From: Warburgia ugandensis
Taxonomy: Eukaryota; Streptophyta; Magnoliopsida; Canellales; Canellaceae
Length of the DNA stretch: 64,000 bases
NCBI GenBank assembly: GCA_035236585.1
Contig: CP141132.1
Location: 58,005,880 to 58,069,879, forward strand
Reading direction: 5' to 3'
Below, one piece after another: positions 25,201 to 37,900 of this stretch (position 1 is its first letter; every line of letters starts with the position of its first letter). The notes under the pieces are model-generated. The model had not been told where the DNA came from. It did not search any database and was given only the letters and a program-made list of their open reading frames with translations. A program made the position numbers and the translations under genes.

Positions 25201-25310
25201 CGAGCAATAGAGCTGATGAGATCCCTTATACATTTGGGAGTGTGTCTCTAAGATAGGTTCAAATAATTCAATTTGTGCAAGTTAAATATTTCTATAACAT
25301 TAGTAAGAAT
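22262..25310 (+). mobile_element. Ty1/copia remnant: partial internal region plus 3' LTR
   Basis: The internal region (22262-24240) holds short, scattered similarity to copia gag and to the C-terminal part of copia integrase (a GEAL..PCN pattern and a RRCGCLAYV pattern near 22750-22870). The 3' LTR (about 24245-25310) pairs with the copy at 1188-2330. No protease or intact reverse transcriptase was recognised and no 5' LTR adjoins. It is broken by many (well over ten) interruptions and is old. Confidence 0.6.
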
Positions 25311-25518
25311 GATAAATTTTTCTTATCATACTAATATCATAGTTTAAAGTTCTTCTAATTTAAATCCATGAAGATCATCAGTGGCAAAGTTTGTAAGCTC
25401 ATATAATTGTAGAGTGAGGTGCAAATTTAGCAAACTAGGAAAATTAATACATAAATATAATGTTCACATGTTATTATTTTTTCTTTTTGCTTTTATACTC
25501 TGTGTCCATTTATTTATT

Positions 25519-26095
<577 letters not shown>

Positions 26096-26099
26096 GTGT

Positions 26100-26240
26100 T
26101 CTCAAAGGCCTTTTAGCATAGTGGCAAATGAAGGAGCCTCTCTTATGGTAGGTCATGACTTCGAGGCTGCACATGGTTTAAATATGTCCAACATTTAACA
26201 CAAAAAGATGTCTTTTTAGTAGGTTAATCATCTGTTAGAC
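26100..26240 (+). mobile_element. SINE-like tRNA-derived unit
   Basis: A good RNA polymerase III A-box (TAGCATAGTGG) lies at 26114-26124. A degenerate B-box (GACTTCGAGGC) lies at 26157-26167, at normal spacing. The position and spacing fit a plant SINE head. The tail and target duplication are unclear. Confidence 0.4.
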
Positions 26241-26359
26241 GATTATATGCACGCATCTTTTAAAAGAAAGAGACAAAATCTATTTTGTTGTCATTGGTCT
26301 TATGTTATTTGGTCTTTATAGCAAGTAATTATCATTTAGTGAAAGTTTAGTTGGTTGTA

Positions 26360-26480
26360 TCACTTAAAGAAATAGAATATACCCAAAACCCCAGTAGCCT
26401 GGTTGTTTCGTGGAATGAGTTGCCTCTCTCGCTAACACTAGGTTGCCGGTTTGAGGTCGGGAGATGAATAGATCTAGCAA
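26360..26480 (+). mobile_element. Second SINE-like unit (weak)
   Basis: A B-box-like GGTTTGAGGTC lies at 26448-26458, preceded by a GTAGCCTGGTTGTTTCGTGG stretch in A-box position (about 26395). An imperfect pol III promoter is the only evidence. Confidence 0.3.
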
Positions 26481-26639
26481 AGCAAGTGAGTATCTTCCTT
26501 TGTTATTGTAACAAAAAGTAGAAATAAAATAAAATAAATACTCACAAATGAGTGATTTCCTTTGTACTTCTTTGCTTGGTATAAAAAACAATATATTAAA
26601 AAAGTAGGAAATAATTGCATAAAAGAGCACATCCTATTA

Positions 26640-27350
26640 TCATCGTCCTAACTAGGTTAATAGCAATCGAACATATAAGCTTTGTGAAGGGAAAGTAAAA
26701 ATAGTCCCATTCAGAAAAAGTAAAACGAGTCGAAGTTTGTGGCCTTAATTTCAAATGCTACGATTGTTTGGTGTGCAACCAAGTAACCTAATGCATCAGA
26801 AGATTTAGTGATCTTGAATCCTCATTATCCAGACATGTCCTTTGTAGAACCAAATGTTGACTATTTAGATTTCCTTCCTCTTGTTTGGAGTACTTAGATT
26901 TGTTCAATACAAAAAATCATGATAGTTGGATGATTTGAGCTATGCCATTTTGGGTTTTAGAATTGTGACTATTGAATTAAAAAGAAGAAGAAGACTTGTA
27001 GCTAAAAGTATGCAATCAACATAAATTTTTTTAGATAAGTCGAAATGGGAGAGGTTGAACAAAATAAATAGATCAAATTATCCAAAGGTGGAGCCTAACT
27101 AGATTGAATTCCTCCAGCATTTCTCCTCCAAACCATCTATGTGCTATGTCATGCACTAGAACCCTTTCTATTCTTAGGCTTCTGACTTGCAAGCCTTAAA
27201 TCAAGTGGTCAGAAAAAGAAGAAAACAAACAAAGGCAATGGACGACCATTCATCAACAAACCTCCACATTTCAGGTGGCTTAATGATTCATCAGTGGCAC
27301 TCTGTATCAGATCAATGATTTGGATCTTTAATTTAAAAGAATTAGCCCAA
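26640..27350. other. Intergenic DNA, nothing recognised
   Basis: No frame, repeat or RNA gene is supported. It lies 3' of the orphan exon at 27354. Confidence 0.4.
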
Positions 27351-27353
27351 CTT

Positions 27354-27500
27354 TTACTTTAGCCACTCATAGTTGCCAAGTGAAAAATACGCGTCTCGAC
27401 CATATGACAGCTCATCTATGGTGCCATGAAGGCGACCAGGAAGGGCTGTTCCTACTTTATGGTGCATGCCCTGAATGCTCCCTCCTGGCAGAAAGTACAG
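27354..27500 (-). CDS. Putative last exon of an unidentified protein gene (48 codons plus stop)
   Basis: On the minus strand a canonical acceptor (TTACTCACAG) at 27510-27501 opens a 147-nt frame. It encodes LYFLPGGSIQGMHHKVG, then TALPGRLHGTIDELSYGRD and AYFSLGNYEWLK, and ends in TAA. The mixed, low-bias amino-acid composition, the balanced GC and the splice site look like real protein. This is unlike the lysine/leucine-rich spurious frames around it. I do not recognise the family and cannot find convincing upstream exons at 27.5-28.5 kb. It could be the remaining 3' exon of a gene fragment carried or left by transposons. Confidence 0.4.
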   Translation of the reverse strand: MYFLPGGSIQGMHHKVGTALPGRLHGTIDELSYGRDAYFSLGNYEWLK

Positions 27501-27519
27501 CTGTGAGTAACTCATTTGT

Positions 27520-28165
27520 CCTTTGATGTCAAAAACAATATTTTCTTTACATAGTTGTCCAAGTAAATAATCTATGCCCTTTCCAAAAGTTCCCCAGGAT
27601 GACTGTGGTTGATTTTGTGGACATTATCCAATGAATTGTAGAAAAACGTAGACAAAAGGCCTCCGTTCATTAAGACAAGCCATGGCGAGATGGTCGGCAC
27701 ATATTACCACTACAAAAAAAAAAGAATGGTTAGTACTCAACGCCATAAAAAATATGAACCCACCATATATTCCCTTAAAATATACTGTTATGCGTCATAA
27801 ACAACTGCATGTATAAAATGAAACGAACAAATGTGCAAAACAGTCAAGCCCCATATTGACCTCTTTGAGTGGATGCAAGAAAGATTGGAAAAAAGTCTAA
27901 GGTTAGACCATACGTTTGTGATAGAGTTTGTCCCCAAGTAGGCTATGGTGAAAATCACGCCCACAAGGATCCAAAGTCTTTAGGAGTCAGGATTTTTTGA
28001 GTCCTCGAATGGGACATCATTGGACCTAAAAAATAGCACTATTTCCATTATTATTATTTTTGGTTGGAAAAATTGTCCTAATTCCATCTTGAACAGATAT
28101 CAAATTATCTATATTAGTTTGCTATTAGTATGATCATTGTAGAGTTATACATAGCAATATTACTT
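27520..28165. other. Intergenic or intronic DNA with one CACTA-like end
   Basis: CACTACAAAAAAAAAAAGAA-like sequence at 27711 resembles the end of many plant CACTA elements. Nothing else is supported. Confidence 0.3.
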
Positions 28166-28169
28166 CATG

Positions 28170-28310
28170 GGCTTTTCCAAGACTTCAAATTACAGCCACT
28201 TATCTGTTAATGCTATGCTTCTCATTTTTCAGAATGGTGAGCGGATTCTGAACCTATAACCTCCCGATTAGATAAATGCTGCACCAAGTATCTCACACAA
28301 GCGTTTTAGC
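28170..28310 (-). mobile_element. SINE-like unit (weak)
   Basis: On the minus strand an A-box-like TACTTGGTGCAGC lies at 28290-28278 and a B-box GGTTCAGAATCC at 28255-28244. The spacing suits a tRNA-type promoter. No poly-A or oligo-T tail was verified. Confidence 0.35.
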
Positions 28311-28499
28311 TAGAACATTAGTGGATGGCAGATAATTTTAAGGATCATGGCACTAGAAAACGAGCGTCTTGGATCATAACATATACTTCAAATAACGTCT
28401 GGAATCTTTTTCCTATTTTTTCTCTCAAAGCCGGTAAAAATCCTTCACACTATATAAATGCTGCCTATACCATTTCTTAATTAAAGAGCCCAATAAATA

Positions 28500-29600
28500 C
28501 TAGCGTTAGTATATATCTCAAATCCTGTGAATCCGAATTATGAAATACACATATTAGTGTCTAATCTATGGGTTTGCTGGGTCATCCTCGTAAAGCCCAC
28601 ACACAAGCGCAAACACGAGGAGAAGGGAAAATGAAAGCCATTGGCTTCAGCAAGCCCATTATTGGTGAATTACCAAGGCTGAGCAGGAGATCCGAGGAAA
28701 TATTGGCTTAGAAGGTGGATTAAAGTCTTGGAAGGATTTTCAGTGAAAAAACAGAAAACAGTTCTGGAAGGATTTACGCGTCTAGAAGGAAAATTCACGT
28801 CGCGTTCATGCCTATGAGTCAGCGATAAGAAGTCACGTGATCTGCCCTCTCCTCCTCCCTTTTATCCTTTGCCACTTTGCTTCTTCTGCAACAAACCTTC
28901 CTTAGACTTTTTTCTCTCATGCCACATGAAGAAAACGCCTTCTGTTAGTCAGAGAAAATGTTAAACATGCATGCTGTTTGCTTCTTTTAGACATAACGCC
29001 TTGTTTCAAGATCTGCGAACCTTTACTTGCAATTTATACAAGTGCCCGATTGAATTTAAAAGCTGTTAACAGCCAATGGGATCAGAGTTCAGTTGAATCA
29101 GGAAAGAGAACAAAAGAAGCAATACATGCATCACTTTCTTGTAATCGAAGTGTTTTTACATGTTCTTTGAGTGGATGCCTAGTCCGGGTGATAAAATTAC
29201 AAGGGTGGCACAGCTTTTAAGGATTCCTACTAAGTCATCTTTTGAGCTAAGTTTGTTACATAGCCATGCACTAAAGTTTACTGGAAGATCCTGGCTTTTA
29301 TCATCCTCAACTTTAAGTGTAAAATGGACAGCTCAAAATGTTCAAATAAATGGGGTAAGAATTTCTTTTCTTTCTTTCTTTTTTTTGGACAAAAGATGTA
29401 AATATATTGATCAAAGACTTAGGTAGGAGCCAACAAACCTCGGTTCGAAGATAGCTTGACATCTCTCATAAAATACTCTTGCTCACAAATTCAAGCTGCT
29501 GCATTTCCCTTTATCGAAGATTGCATAAGGGGAGTGGTGTCGTTTGTTGTGTAATTATTGGCTTCTATTGGAAAAGAAAAAAAAAAGGTACGAAATAAAG
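28500..29600 (+). other. Possible promoter or 5' gene remnant, unassigned
   Basis: The base composition is more balanced than in the flanks. A G-box (TCACGTGA, 28831-28839 region) lies upstream of a CT-rich stretch at 28842-28920 that resembles a plant leader. It is followed by frames of 80 and 88 codons at 28978 and 29160 that overlap and match no family I know. This could be the 5' end of a decayed gene or a gene with exons I cannot join. Confidence 0.25.
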
Positions 29601-29609
29601 ACATACATA

Positions 29610-29746
29610 TTTATTGCAGGTGTAAGGAGTAATTGATATTTGATTGGCTGAGAAAAAATAAAAAATAGCAAAACTTAGAGGAAATGGTAGTTAGAAACTT
29701 TTCTCCAAGCAATCAAAAGTCTCCTGCACTTTACACTTGCAATAAA
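29610..29746. mobile_element. Short MITE, 137 bp
   Basis: Terminal inverted repeats read TTTATTGCAGGTGTAAGGAG on the left and TTTATTGCAAGTGTAAAGTG on the reverse complement of the right end. Further complementarity extends through TTTGATTG on both arms. There is no coding capacity. The target duplication is not clear. Confidence 0.65.
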
Positions 29747-29833
29747 CAACTGAAATTACTGCTCTCCTATAAGGACTGTATCCACGTCATTATTGGCTGA
29801 TGTTGAAAATGGCATCAAAATGGTGGGACGACA

Positions 29834-30045
29834 CGAGGCTTTTGAGATAAGTCATCCAAGACTGACTCTAAAGATGAATGGTTTGAATGCCTTAAATCTG
29901 GGTCCCGCTAGAACTAAAGCCTTTAGCGTAGCAAGGACATGAAACTTTTGAGATAAGTCATTCAAGACTGACTCTAAAGATGAATGGTTTGAATGTCTTA
30001 AATCTGGGTCCCGCTAGTACCAAAGCCTTTAGCGTAGCAAGCATG
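29834..30045. repeat. 106-bp tandem duplication
   Basis: CTTTTGAGATAAGTCATCCA begins at 29839 and recurs with one change at 29945. The two copies run in parallel through GGGTCCCGCTAG and CTTTAGCGTAGCAAG with only a few differences, so the duplication is fairly recent. Confidence 0.92.
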
Positions 30046-30049
30046 TTTT

Positions 30050-30955
30050 GTTTTGGAAAGGTGAGTCCCATATATTATATAGGAAACTCCACAGATGAAA
30101 TGAATCGGGTACTCGGAGTGAAAAGTGTTAGAGGCTCTCACCTTTAAAGGTAATGCACAGATGCATGATGGATGTATGTGTTCCCATAGGAAATTGCAAT
30201 CCAAAGTATTGATTTACTAGGCCTTGCCACGAGTAACTTGTATATTGAAATCCTCCCTATGCCAATTCTAAGTATTTTGATCTCTGGTTTCTTGGTTGAT
30301 TCATCTTAATTGATATATCTCCATTTCCTAATCGATGACTGTTATGCCAGGAATTAGTGACTTGTGATAGTTAGAATTAAATTATGTTTAGCGCCCATCC
30401 ATGATATAGTCTAGCAGACAAAATTTGTTTACAGCATTGACAATGTGGGTCCCATTTTACTCATCTCATACTCTTCCAAAGGAAAATATTCACATGCACC
30501 CACGCCATAGAGTACCTGCCCAGTTACACAGAAGAAAGGCGTCTATCACCTCATTAATTCTCCCATTAACATTCATTTGTCAAAAGATATCCTTTTTCTT
30601 GTAAAGGAAATAAAGACATAGACAAAGGAATAACTACAAACCCAAATTATAATTTCTAAGGAGATAGGGGAACTTTGAGCCAGGCTACCAACCAATTTTC
30701 AAATAAATTACAGAGGGGCTGCGGAAGCGTCTGGAGATCAAGTATTTCTTTAATCTGGGGGAGACCAAGTAGCTTTTTGCCTTTGTGTTAGGCCTAAGGT
30801 TTTGTCCTGTGGCCACGTCTAGGGACAGGAAGTCATGCCCATCTCCATTATGGAGTTTGAAACAGAGAAAATTATGATTTGTTAAGGAAAAAATCAGAGC
30901 TTGGTAGGTAGACATAGTCAACTAGGATTTATGACTTGTATATTTATTTTAGATC
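30050..30955. other. Intergenic DNA, nothing recognised
   Basis: Minus-strand frames of 68 and 78 codons (29998 and 30685) show no domain. No repeats were seen. Confidence 0.35.
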
Positions 30956-30959
30956 AAGT

Positions 30960-31565
30960 GTTAGAGCATATACTTTACAAGGTGCTAGTAGTGCTTGAGA
31001 TGAGATAATCTTGACTCGAGATGAGATGATATGGGCCATATCACTGTTAGAGGTGCTTGAGCTGAAACGAGATGAAATGATATCTCCTCTTCTCACTCTT
31101 AGTTCCCAGCTCACTATAAATGGTGCAAGAGGTGAGGTGAGACCAAGTTACTGTTAGTTGTGATTGAGATGAGATGAGAAATTCCAATCACATTTCAGCT
31201 CACTGTCAACGATTTGAAAATCAGTTTCATCTCAAGCCATCTCATCTAATTCTTACACTTGAGAGTAATTTCTTCTCATAAGCCCAACCCATGCATTTTT
31301 GCATAAGATGGAAGTGAGCATTATCATGCCATCTCAACCATCTCCTCCAACTCATCTCAACCCATCCAAACCATCCCTCCAACTCATCACGACCCCCTTC
31401 TCCAACTCATATTAACCTAGCTTAAGTGATATTTTGAGTCACCTCACTTCATCTCATGCCAAATTTAGTTCATTTTAACCTAGCTCAATCCCTACCACAC
31501 TTGTTATCATCTCATATTATCTTAAGTGAGGTTATCTAATCTCAAGTACAACACCATGTTAGATA
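30960..31565. mobile_element. Fold-back element rich in GAGATGAGATG / CATCTCATCTC
   Basis: The left arm (30975-31190) carries repeated GAGATGAGAT phrases. The right arm (31200-31550) carries their complements. The ends also pair: GTGCTTGAGATGAGATAA on the left against the complement of TTATCTAATCTCAAGTACAA on the right. This is a MITE or fold-back element of about 600 bp without coding frames. Confidence 0.6.
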
Positions 31566-31569
31566 AGTA

Positions 31570-33125
31570 CTTAAATAAATGATATAAATGTAGATGCTAT
31601 TTAGTAGTGTCATCACAGATGGTGTGTGTCTTCTCATGAATTGATTAAATGATTAGAATTGTCATTATTGTGCACGTTTATATCCAATAATTAAGTCTAA
31701 AGAAAGTGCACGATCCAAGGGCATCCGATCTCATTTAGACAGGCCATGACCCAAAGATTTAATGTATCCAACAATTCTAATCCTCAAAGTGGTCATTACC
31801 ATTGTTTTAGCCGTTGTGTTGTGCTGTCCATTTTACACCACAAAATGATTATGGTTGGATATTAGAGTCACCCTAATGGATATTCTTTGTTGTGCTTAGT
31901 CTATCCAATATGAGCTCCGAGTGATGAACGGTTGGGATAGAAAAATGTTTCGGCTCACATGCAATATTAGCGGCTGTAAATTTCTAATGCCATACTAAAC
32001 CTTCGTTGTTAGATGGATCCTTTTGTGGAGGAATGCTAATACAGTAGGACGGGAAGGCATGGTGAGGTCCCGTGTAATGCTATGATGGGCCCATGCTTTT
32101 GCTCATCGCGTCCCTTCAAATTGAATTTCTTTGCTTTGGATATCTTTGTTGCCAAAATTTACAACCATTGAACAATCTTAGCATCCAAAAATATCTAGTT
32201 TTGGCTGTTGAGTATGGATTGCTGTTTATACAATGTTTCTAACCATCCATTCCCTGGTGATCCAAAGTAAATTGTTTCATATGCTCGAATCATCCAATCT
32301 ACGCGGGCTTTGAATTGTAGATGGTCAAACTACTCAAGAGTCTTTCACCTGGCCGACTGGTGTTTGAGGCTATGCGTCGTGGGGGTGCTTGTCTAACTTT
32401 CAAGACAAGAAACAAGATTTTCACGAATACGTAACAGTGCATACAATTATGCAAGCACTCTAAAATCCTACTAAATAGTATTAAGAATATATAATTTAGC
32501 AATTAGCTAAAACTAGCATACATTATCTATAAAATAAGAAAATTATAAATTTTCCTTTATGTTCAGTAGTATCCAATTGCCATGCTGGACACACCAGCCC
32601 GCTTTTTCCTTCTTAAAAAAGGGCCTTCATGCGACCTAATAATCAAATTATAGTTGGAGCAATGAAAAAAGGGCCTTATGCTCACAAAAAGAGAACTTAA
32701 GTATCCACGTTAATTATATGAAAAATGTTTTAACTATAAGAGAAAAATTGTACATACCTCACTACTTAAATATCCAATATTCACATTATGCAGTACAGGA
32801 ATAAATATTTACACCAAGAAAGCATGAGGGCCATTTTCCCCTAAAGAAAGAGGCTTAATTTTGTATTTCACTATATTAAGTGATGTGAGTACATTTCTCC
32901 ATTTTTTTTAAAATATAGTACAATAAACAAAGAAAAATTGCTTTTATATTAGCCAAACATTTGCCTTCGACTCCATGGTCTTTGTAGGTGTGGTTCTAAC
33001 TTTGGTTCAAAACTTGTCTGAGTAAGTTTTATATTACAATTGGTTGCTAGCATGTCCTTTGAAGTGTTTCTTAGACTTAAAGAGAGTGTGTGGCCTTTGG
33101 CACCTCTCTATTTTGTTTTTTGTTT
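31570..33125. other. Intergenic DNA with possible MITE scraps
   Basis: GAGGAATGCTAATAC at 32029 matches the end of the MITE at 36837 but no partner end was found. No coding frame is supported. A 67-codon minus frame at 32299 shows no domain. Confidence 0.35.
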
Positions 33126-33129
33126 TTTT

Positions 33130-33365
33130 TGAACTGGTACCTCACACACCACTAGGTCTTTTAGATATACACCCTTTCCATATGCATCCTTAGGGCACAA
33201 CCGGCGAACATACACACTTGAAAATGTATCCCTAAGACACCCCCCTCAATGTACAAGCTCCCGACATCCCCTAAAGGAATGCAATGTACTACCTCAAACA
33301 AGTGACATACTCACGAGAAAGATGCCTCGGCCTAACCACTGAACTATACTGGCTTATGTGCTTGG
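33130..33365 (-). mobile_element. SINE-like unit
   Basis: On the minus strand TAGTTCAGTGGTTAGGCC (33346-33329) is a strong tRNA-type A-box. CTTGTTTGAGG (33302-33292) lies in B-box position, followed by about 160 bp of body. No clear tail was seen. Confidence 0.4.
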
Positions 33366-33649
33366 AGCCTCTCTGTTTATTGTTAAATATAACATTGACA
33401 CATTCTCTTTTTTATCATGTAGGCATAAGTAGCTTCGTCTTATCCTCAAGCGTATGGAAATATCTCTTTTGTGTAATTGTAGGAGATGCAGTGGCATTGG
33501 ACATAGATTTTACATTCCTTTAGCTGTCTAATGTTAGATGAGGAGACATGTATGTTGCTAGCAGAACTCTGTCATTGTCACAACATATCTTTTACAAACA
33601 TAATCTAATTATGAAATGATTTTGTATGATTAGAGTGCTCATTTGTTTA

Positions 33650-33990
33650 TGGTTCTTTAAGCTAATGGCACCCACTTAGCTGGAACTTTCATTATTTTGG
33701 GATTTTATCTCGACAAGACCCACTTAGTTAGAGTCCTCCCCTTTTGGGACTCCTTAGGTCGATAGAACTTATCTAGCTAGAGTCTTTGATTTGTGGGAGT
33801 CATTGAGTCAAGGGGACTTATTTGGCTAAAGTCCTTGATTTTTTAGTTGATGGTACCTATTTCTCTAGATACTTTGATTTATGAGATTCTTTAAGTTGAT
33901 GAGACCCATTTGGTTACAAGCCTTGATTTGTGGGACTCATGTATTTGGTAGAGTCCACATGACTAGAGTCCTTAATTTTTGGGAGTTTCG
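33650..33990. repeat. Degenerate tandem array, unit about 55-60 bp
   Basis: The phrases (T/A)GATGGxACC(C/T)A-TT, TTGGCTAGAGTCC-like and TTGATTTGTGGGACTC-like recur about six times. Confidence 0.75.
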
Positions 33991-33999
33991 TTTATGACT

Positions 34000-34830
34000 T
34001 TGATTTTTCCTTTTTCCCCTTAAGAACTCTTAGTTCTTAGGACTTCTATTCATCTAGGTAATCTTAAAGCCTTAAAATTTTATTTGTTCGAGGACTCTTA
34101 GGTCTTAGGCATAGTTAATTTTATTTTAATGTATGTTTCAATCTAGGCTTGGAAGTTGAAATTTCAATTTCAATTTTGATATGGATCAACATTTCATTAA
34201 TAAATTTTTAAATGTAATATATTTTGTATGAAAAAGAAGTTATTTAAATATAAGCAAAATTATTGGAGGCTTGTAGGAGAAAATGAAAAAAATATGACAA
34301 TCTTGTAATTTTCCTATAAAAATAGGGCAATACAAGGAAGATAATAAAGAATAGATGGTGTCATTAGTATGTACAGATGTTGGATAGTTGACCAGAAGTA
34401 CTTTATCTATGTTAAAAGTTATAATAACAGGGAAAGATATGACCAAGAGAAATGGAAAAACTAAGGAAGTGGCAAACATTTCGATCGAAATTTATCTTGA
34501 AAAATCATATCAATAGAAAATGCTATCAAAATGTTGGGATTGATTGATATTTGAACAAAACCAACATTAACTATTTTTCAATGTGTTTTTCACCAAAAAT
34601 AAAATTTTAGGGGTATACAAAACAAAACTAGTAATTGTGTTCTTAAGATTTTTACTCAACCAAGGATTGTAAGGTATTTAGAACTTCATTTATTCAAGGA
34701 CTCTTAGGTCTTAGGATTTTTATTCCTCCAAGGAGTTTAAGGTCTTTAAATTCTAGTTATTCAAGGACTCTAAAGTCTTTGGAGTTTTATTCATCTGATG
34801 GTTGTAGGACTTTCATTTAATTAAGGGTTC
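34000..34830. repeat. Minisatellite (unit about 42-45 bp), interrupted by about 540 bp
   Basis: AAGGACTCTTAGGTCTTAGG and ATTTTATTCATC-type phrases repeat at 34020-34110 and again at 34665-34840. The unrelated AT-rich sequence between (34115-34655) contains no frame with a domain and may be an insertion. Confidence 0.75.
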
Positions 34831-34849
34831 TTTATGTTTTAGTCCAACT

Positions 34850-35661
<812 letters not shown>

Positions 35662-35830
35662 GAAAGTGGAAAGGAGAGGGAGTTGTGGTGAAGTGGGAGT
35701 CTAAGAAGAGATATGGGCAAGAGTCAGAGAGAGTGGGAGATGGAGAGGAGAAGAAAACATGGGAGATGGGAGGGAGAAAGAATTATGGTCTAGTGGATGT
35801 CTAAGATTGAGGGAAAGAAAGAAGAAAACT

Positions 35831-35831
<1 letters not shown>

Positions 35832-35919
<88 letters not shown>
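35832..35919. repeat. (GA)n microsatellite, about 88 bp
   Basis: Uninterrupted GA repeat. With its upstream flank it forms a degenerate tandem copy of the preceding repeat block. Confidence 0.98.
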
Positions 35920-35921
<2 letters not shown>

Positions 35922-36836
35922 CTATAGTTAGTATTCTCTTAGGAATTAGGAGGTAGTTGGATAGTGGTGGACACTAATTAGTGGAACCGACCATCCTATA
36001 CTACTTTGTTATGAGGAGTCCAAATCATAAAGAAACTAGGTAGCCCCTTAGGCTAAGAAATTGTAACTTTCAAGAGAGAAGGAGAGAGAAAGAGGGAGAA
36101 GGTTAGCACTCCTAAGAGCAGGGCAACCTTCCTACTTCTCTTTTTGCAAGAGAGTTGGATTCAAAAGTAAGATCTACTCTTTTATGTGGGCAACCCTAGG
36201 TCTTATGAGAAGGAGAGAGAAAGTTGAAAAATATGAGACTCATAGTGGGTCCATTTTACTCTTATTTTCTCTCCATTCAAAATAGAGTTATAGAAGGAAC
36301 TAAAAAGAAAAATAAGGCCCCTTTTTGGATAAGAACCCCTTGATTTTAGAAGGAGAGAGAGTTTTGAAGGATGGTGGGATCCCTTAGCAAAAATAGATCT
36401 AACTTTCATTCACCTCTCTATTCAATAATTTTTATTTCATTCTCTACCTAAAGAGGGGCCCGATATAGGCTATCTAACATCCTTAGTTAGGCAACTTAGC
36501 TACAGAGGTTAAAGCTTGTAAGATATCTCTAGCATTTCAAAAGAGTCCTTTAGAGTGAAAATGTTCCAACAAAGTTCAAACTCTTATCGGGAAAGTTCTA
36601 AACCACTCTGGACATAAAGAAGCTTTTATTTGGGGAAGGGGGAATTTGACAAAAATATCCCTCAAACAATCTTTCTCCCTCATATAGCCATGTTGTAACA
36701 AATTGGCATCATTCTACGAAAAGATAAAGTCATATTATTATACATCGAAGACATAATATGAGAAATGTAGACAAAAACTAAGTGACAAGACATTTAACGG
36801 GGTTGTGTATTTTGCATTTGTTAGCTAATGGATGAA
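35920..36836. other. AG-rich intergenic DNA
   Basis: Further short GAGAGA clusters (36075-36095, 36210-36220, 36350-36362) but no gene or element boundary. Confidence 0.4.
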
Positions 36837-37251
36837 GAGGAATGATAGTCTAGCGAAACAGGGCGTAAGTTTTCATGCAACTCCTCACTTTTATTATGTT
36901 CAAACTCATCTTTAGTTGATCAGACCCATTCATCCTATTTCTCTAATTGTCATTATCTTGTATACTAAACACTAACATGATTGGATGATTTGACCATCCA
37001 AAAAAAATGTGCATATAATTGATTTTAGACTATTCTTTATATACTATTTTTGGCTATTCATGCTACTATTAGCAAAAGCATTTCTAGATTTTAAACTCAA
37101 TTAATTTTTACTATTCTAAGACTACTAGTCATCCATAGTCATAGAAATTAGATGAATGGGTCTAATCAAATAGACGTGGGCCCTACCGTGGTAAAAGTGA
37201 GGTCCTACATGACAACTTGTGTCATGTCTTGCATCTAGCCTAGCATTCCTC
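36837..37251. mobile_element. Mutator-like MITE, about 415 bp
   Basis: Terminal inverted repeats GAGGAATGATAGTCTAGC and GAGGAATGCTAGGCTAGA (right end, complement). The arms also pair further in, through CCTCACTTTTA and TGATCAGACCCATTCATC. The 9-bp flanks ATGGATGAA and ATAGATGAA are a target duplication with one mismatch, the size expected of Mutator-type insertion. There are no coding frames. Confidence 0.75.
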
Positions 37252-37299
37252 ATAGATGAAAGTAATACTTGAAATTAGATTTTCAGGGTTGGGCACTAG

Positions 37300-37600
37300 G
37301 AATTTCCTCAAAGATGAAAGAGAGTATAGAGTGCGCTCTTTTTGCATGATGGGTCCCACCTATGGCTGATTGGATTGATCCATTTGATTTCTCCCAATTG
37401 ACATATCTTGTGTCCAAAATATCAAAGCAATTGGTGATGATCTTAACATCCAAAAGGGTACTTCTTAGATTGGCAAGTCTGATCAACCATAGGTGGGCTC
37501 CTAATGCAAAAGTAGGGTGCACTGCAACAACATGCTATAGGGTGCACTGCAACAACATGCTATAGTGTGCACACTATAGTATCATTCCTCATCCTAAAAG
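37300..37600. mobile_element. Second fold-back MITE with internal 26-bp tandem repeat
   Basis: TTTTTGCATGATGGGTCCCA on the left pairs with the complement of CTCCTAATGCAAAAGTA on the right, and CACCTATGGCTGATT pairs with the complement of GATCAACCATAGGTG. The phrase GGGTGCACTGCAACAACATG is duplicated at 37515-37565. It lies only about 50 bp from the Mutator-like MITE. Confidence 0.6.
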
Positions 37601-37812
37601 GTCAATCGATTGGATTGAATTGAGTACATAGCTTTCATTGAAAATCTAATTTCAGGCATTCATTACTTTCATTGATTAGGTAATAAGTGTAACATAGTAC
37701 TAGGTTTCCAATCAACATTTACTTATTCTTACCAAAAAGTAGCATATAAGTAGATTTCATCATCCTCTTCCTTTGTAGAAGTAGAATTAATCTCACCTAA
37801 TACTTCTTCTTC

Positions 37813-37814
<2 letters not shown>

Positions 37815-37897
<83 letters not shown>
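37815..37897. repeat. (GA)n microsatellite, about 83 bp
   Basis: Uninterrupted GA repeat. Confidence 0.98.

Positions 37898-37899
<2 letters not shown>

Positions 37900-37900
<1 letters not shown>

Noticed and set aside
29998-30204. 68-codon minus frame
   Set aside because: Overlaps the 106-bp tandem duplication, with no domain and no splice context.
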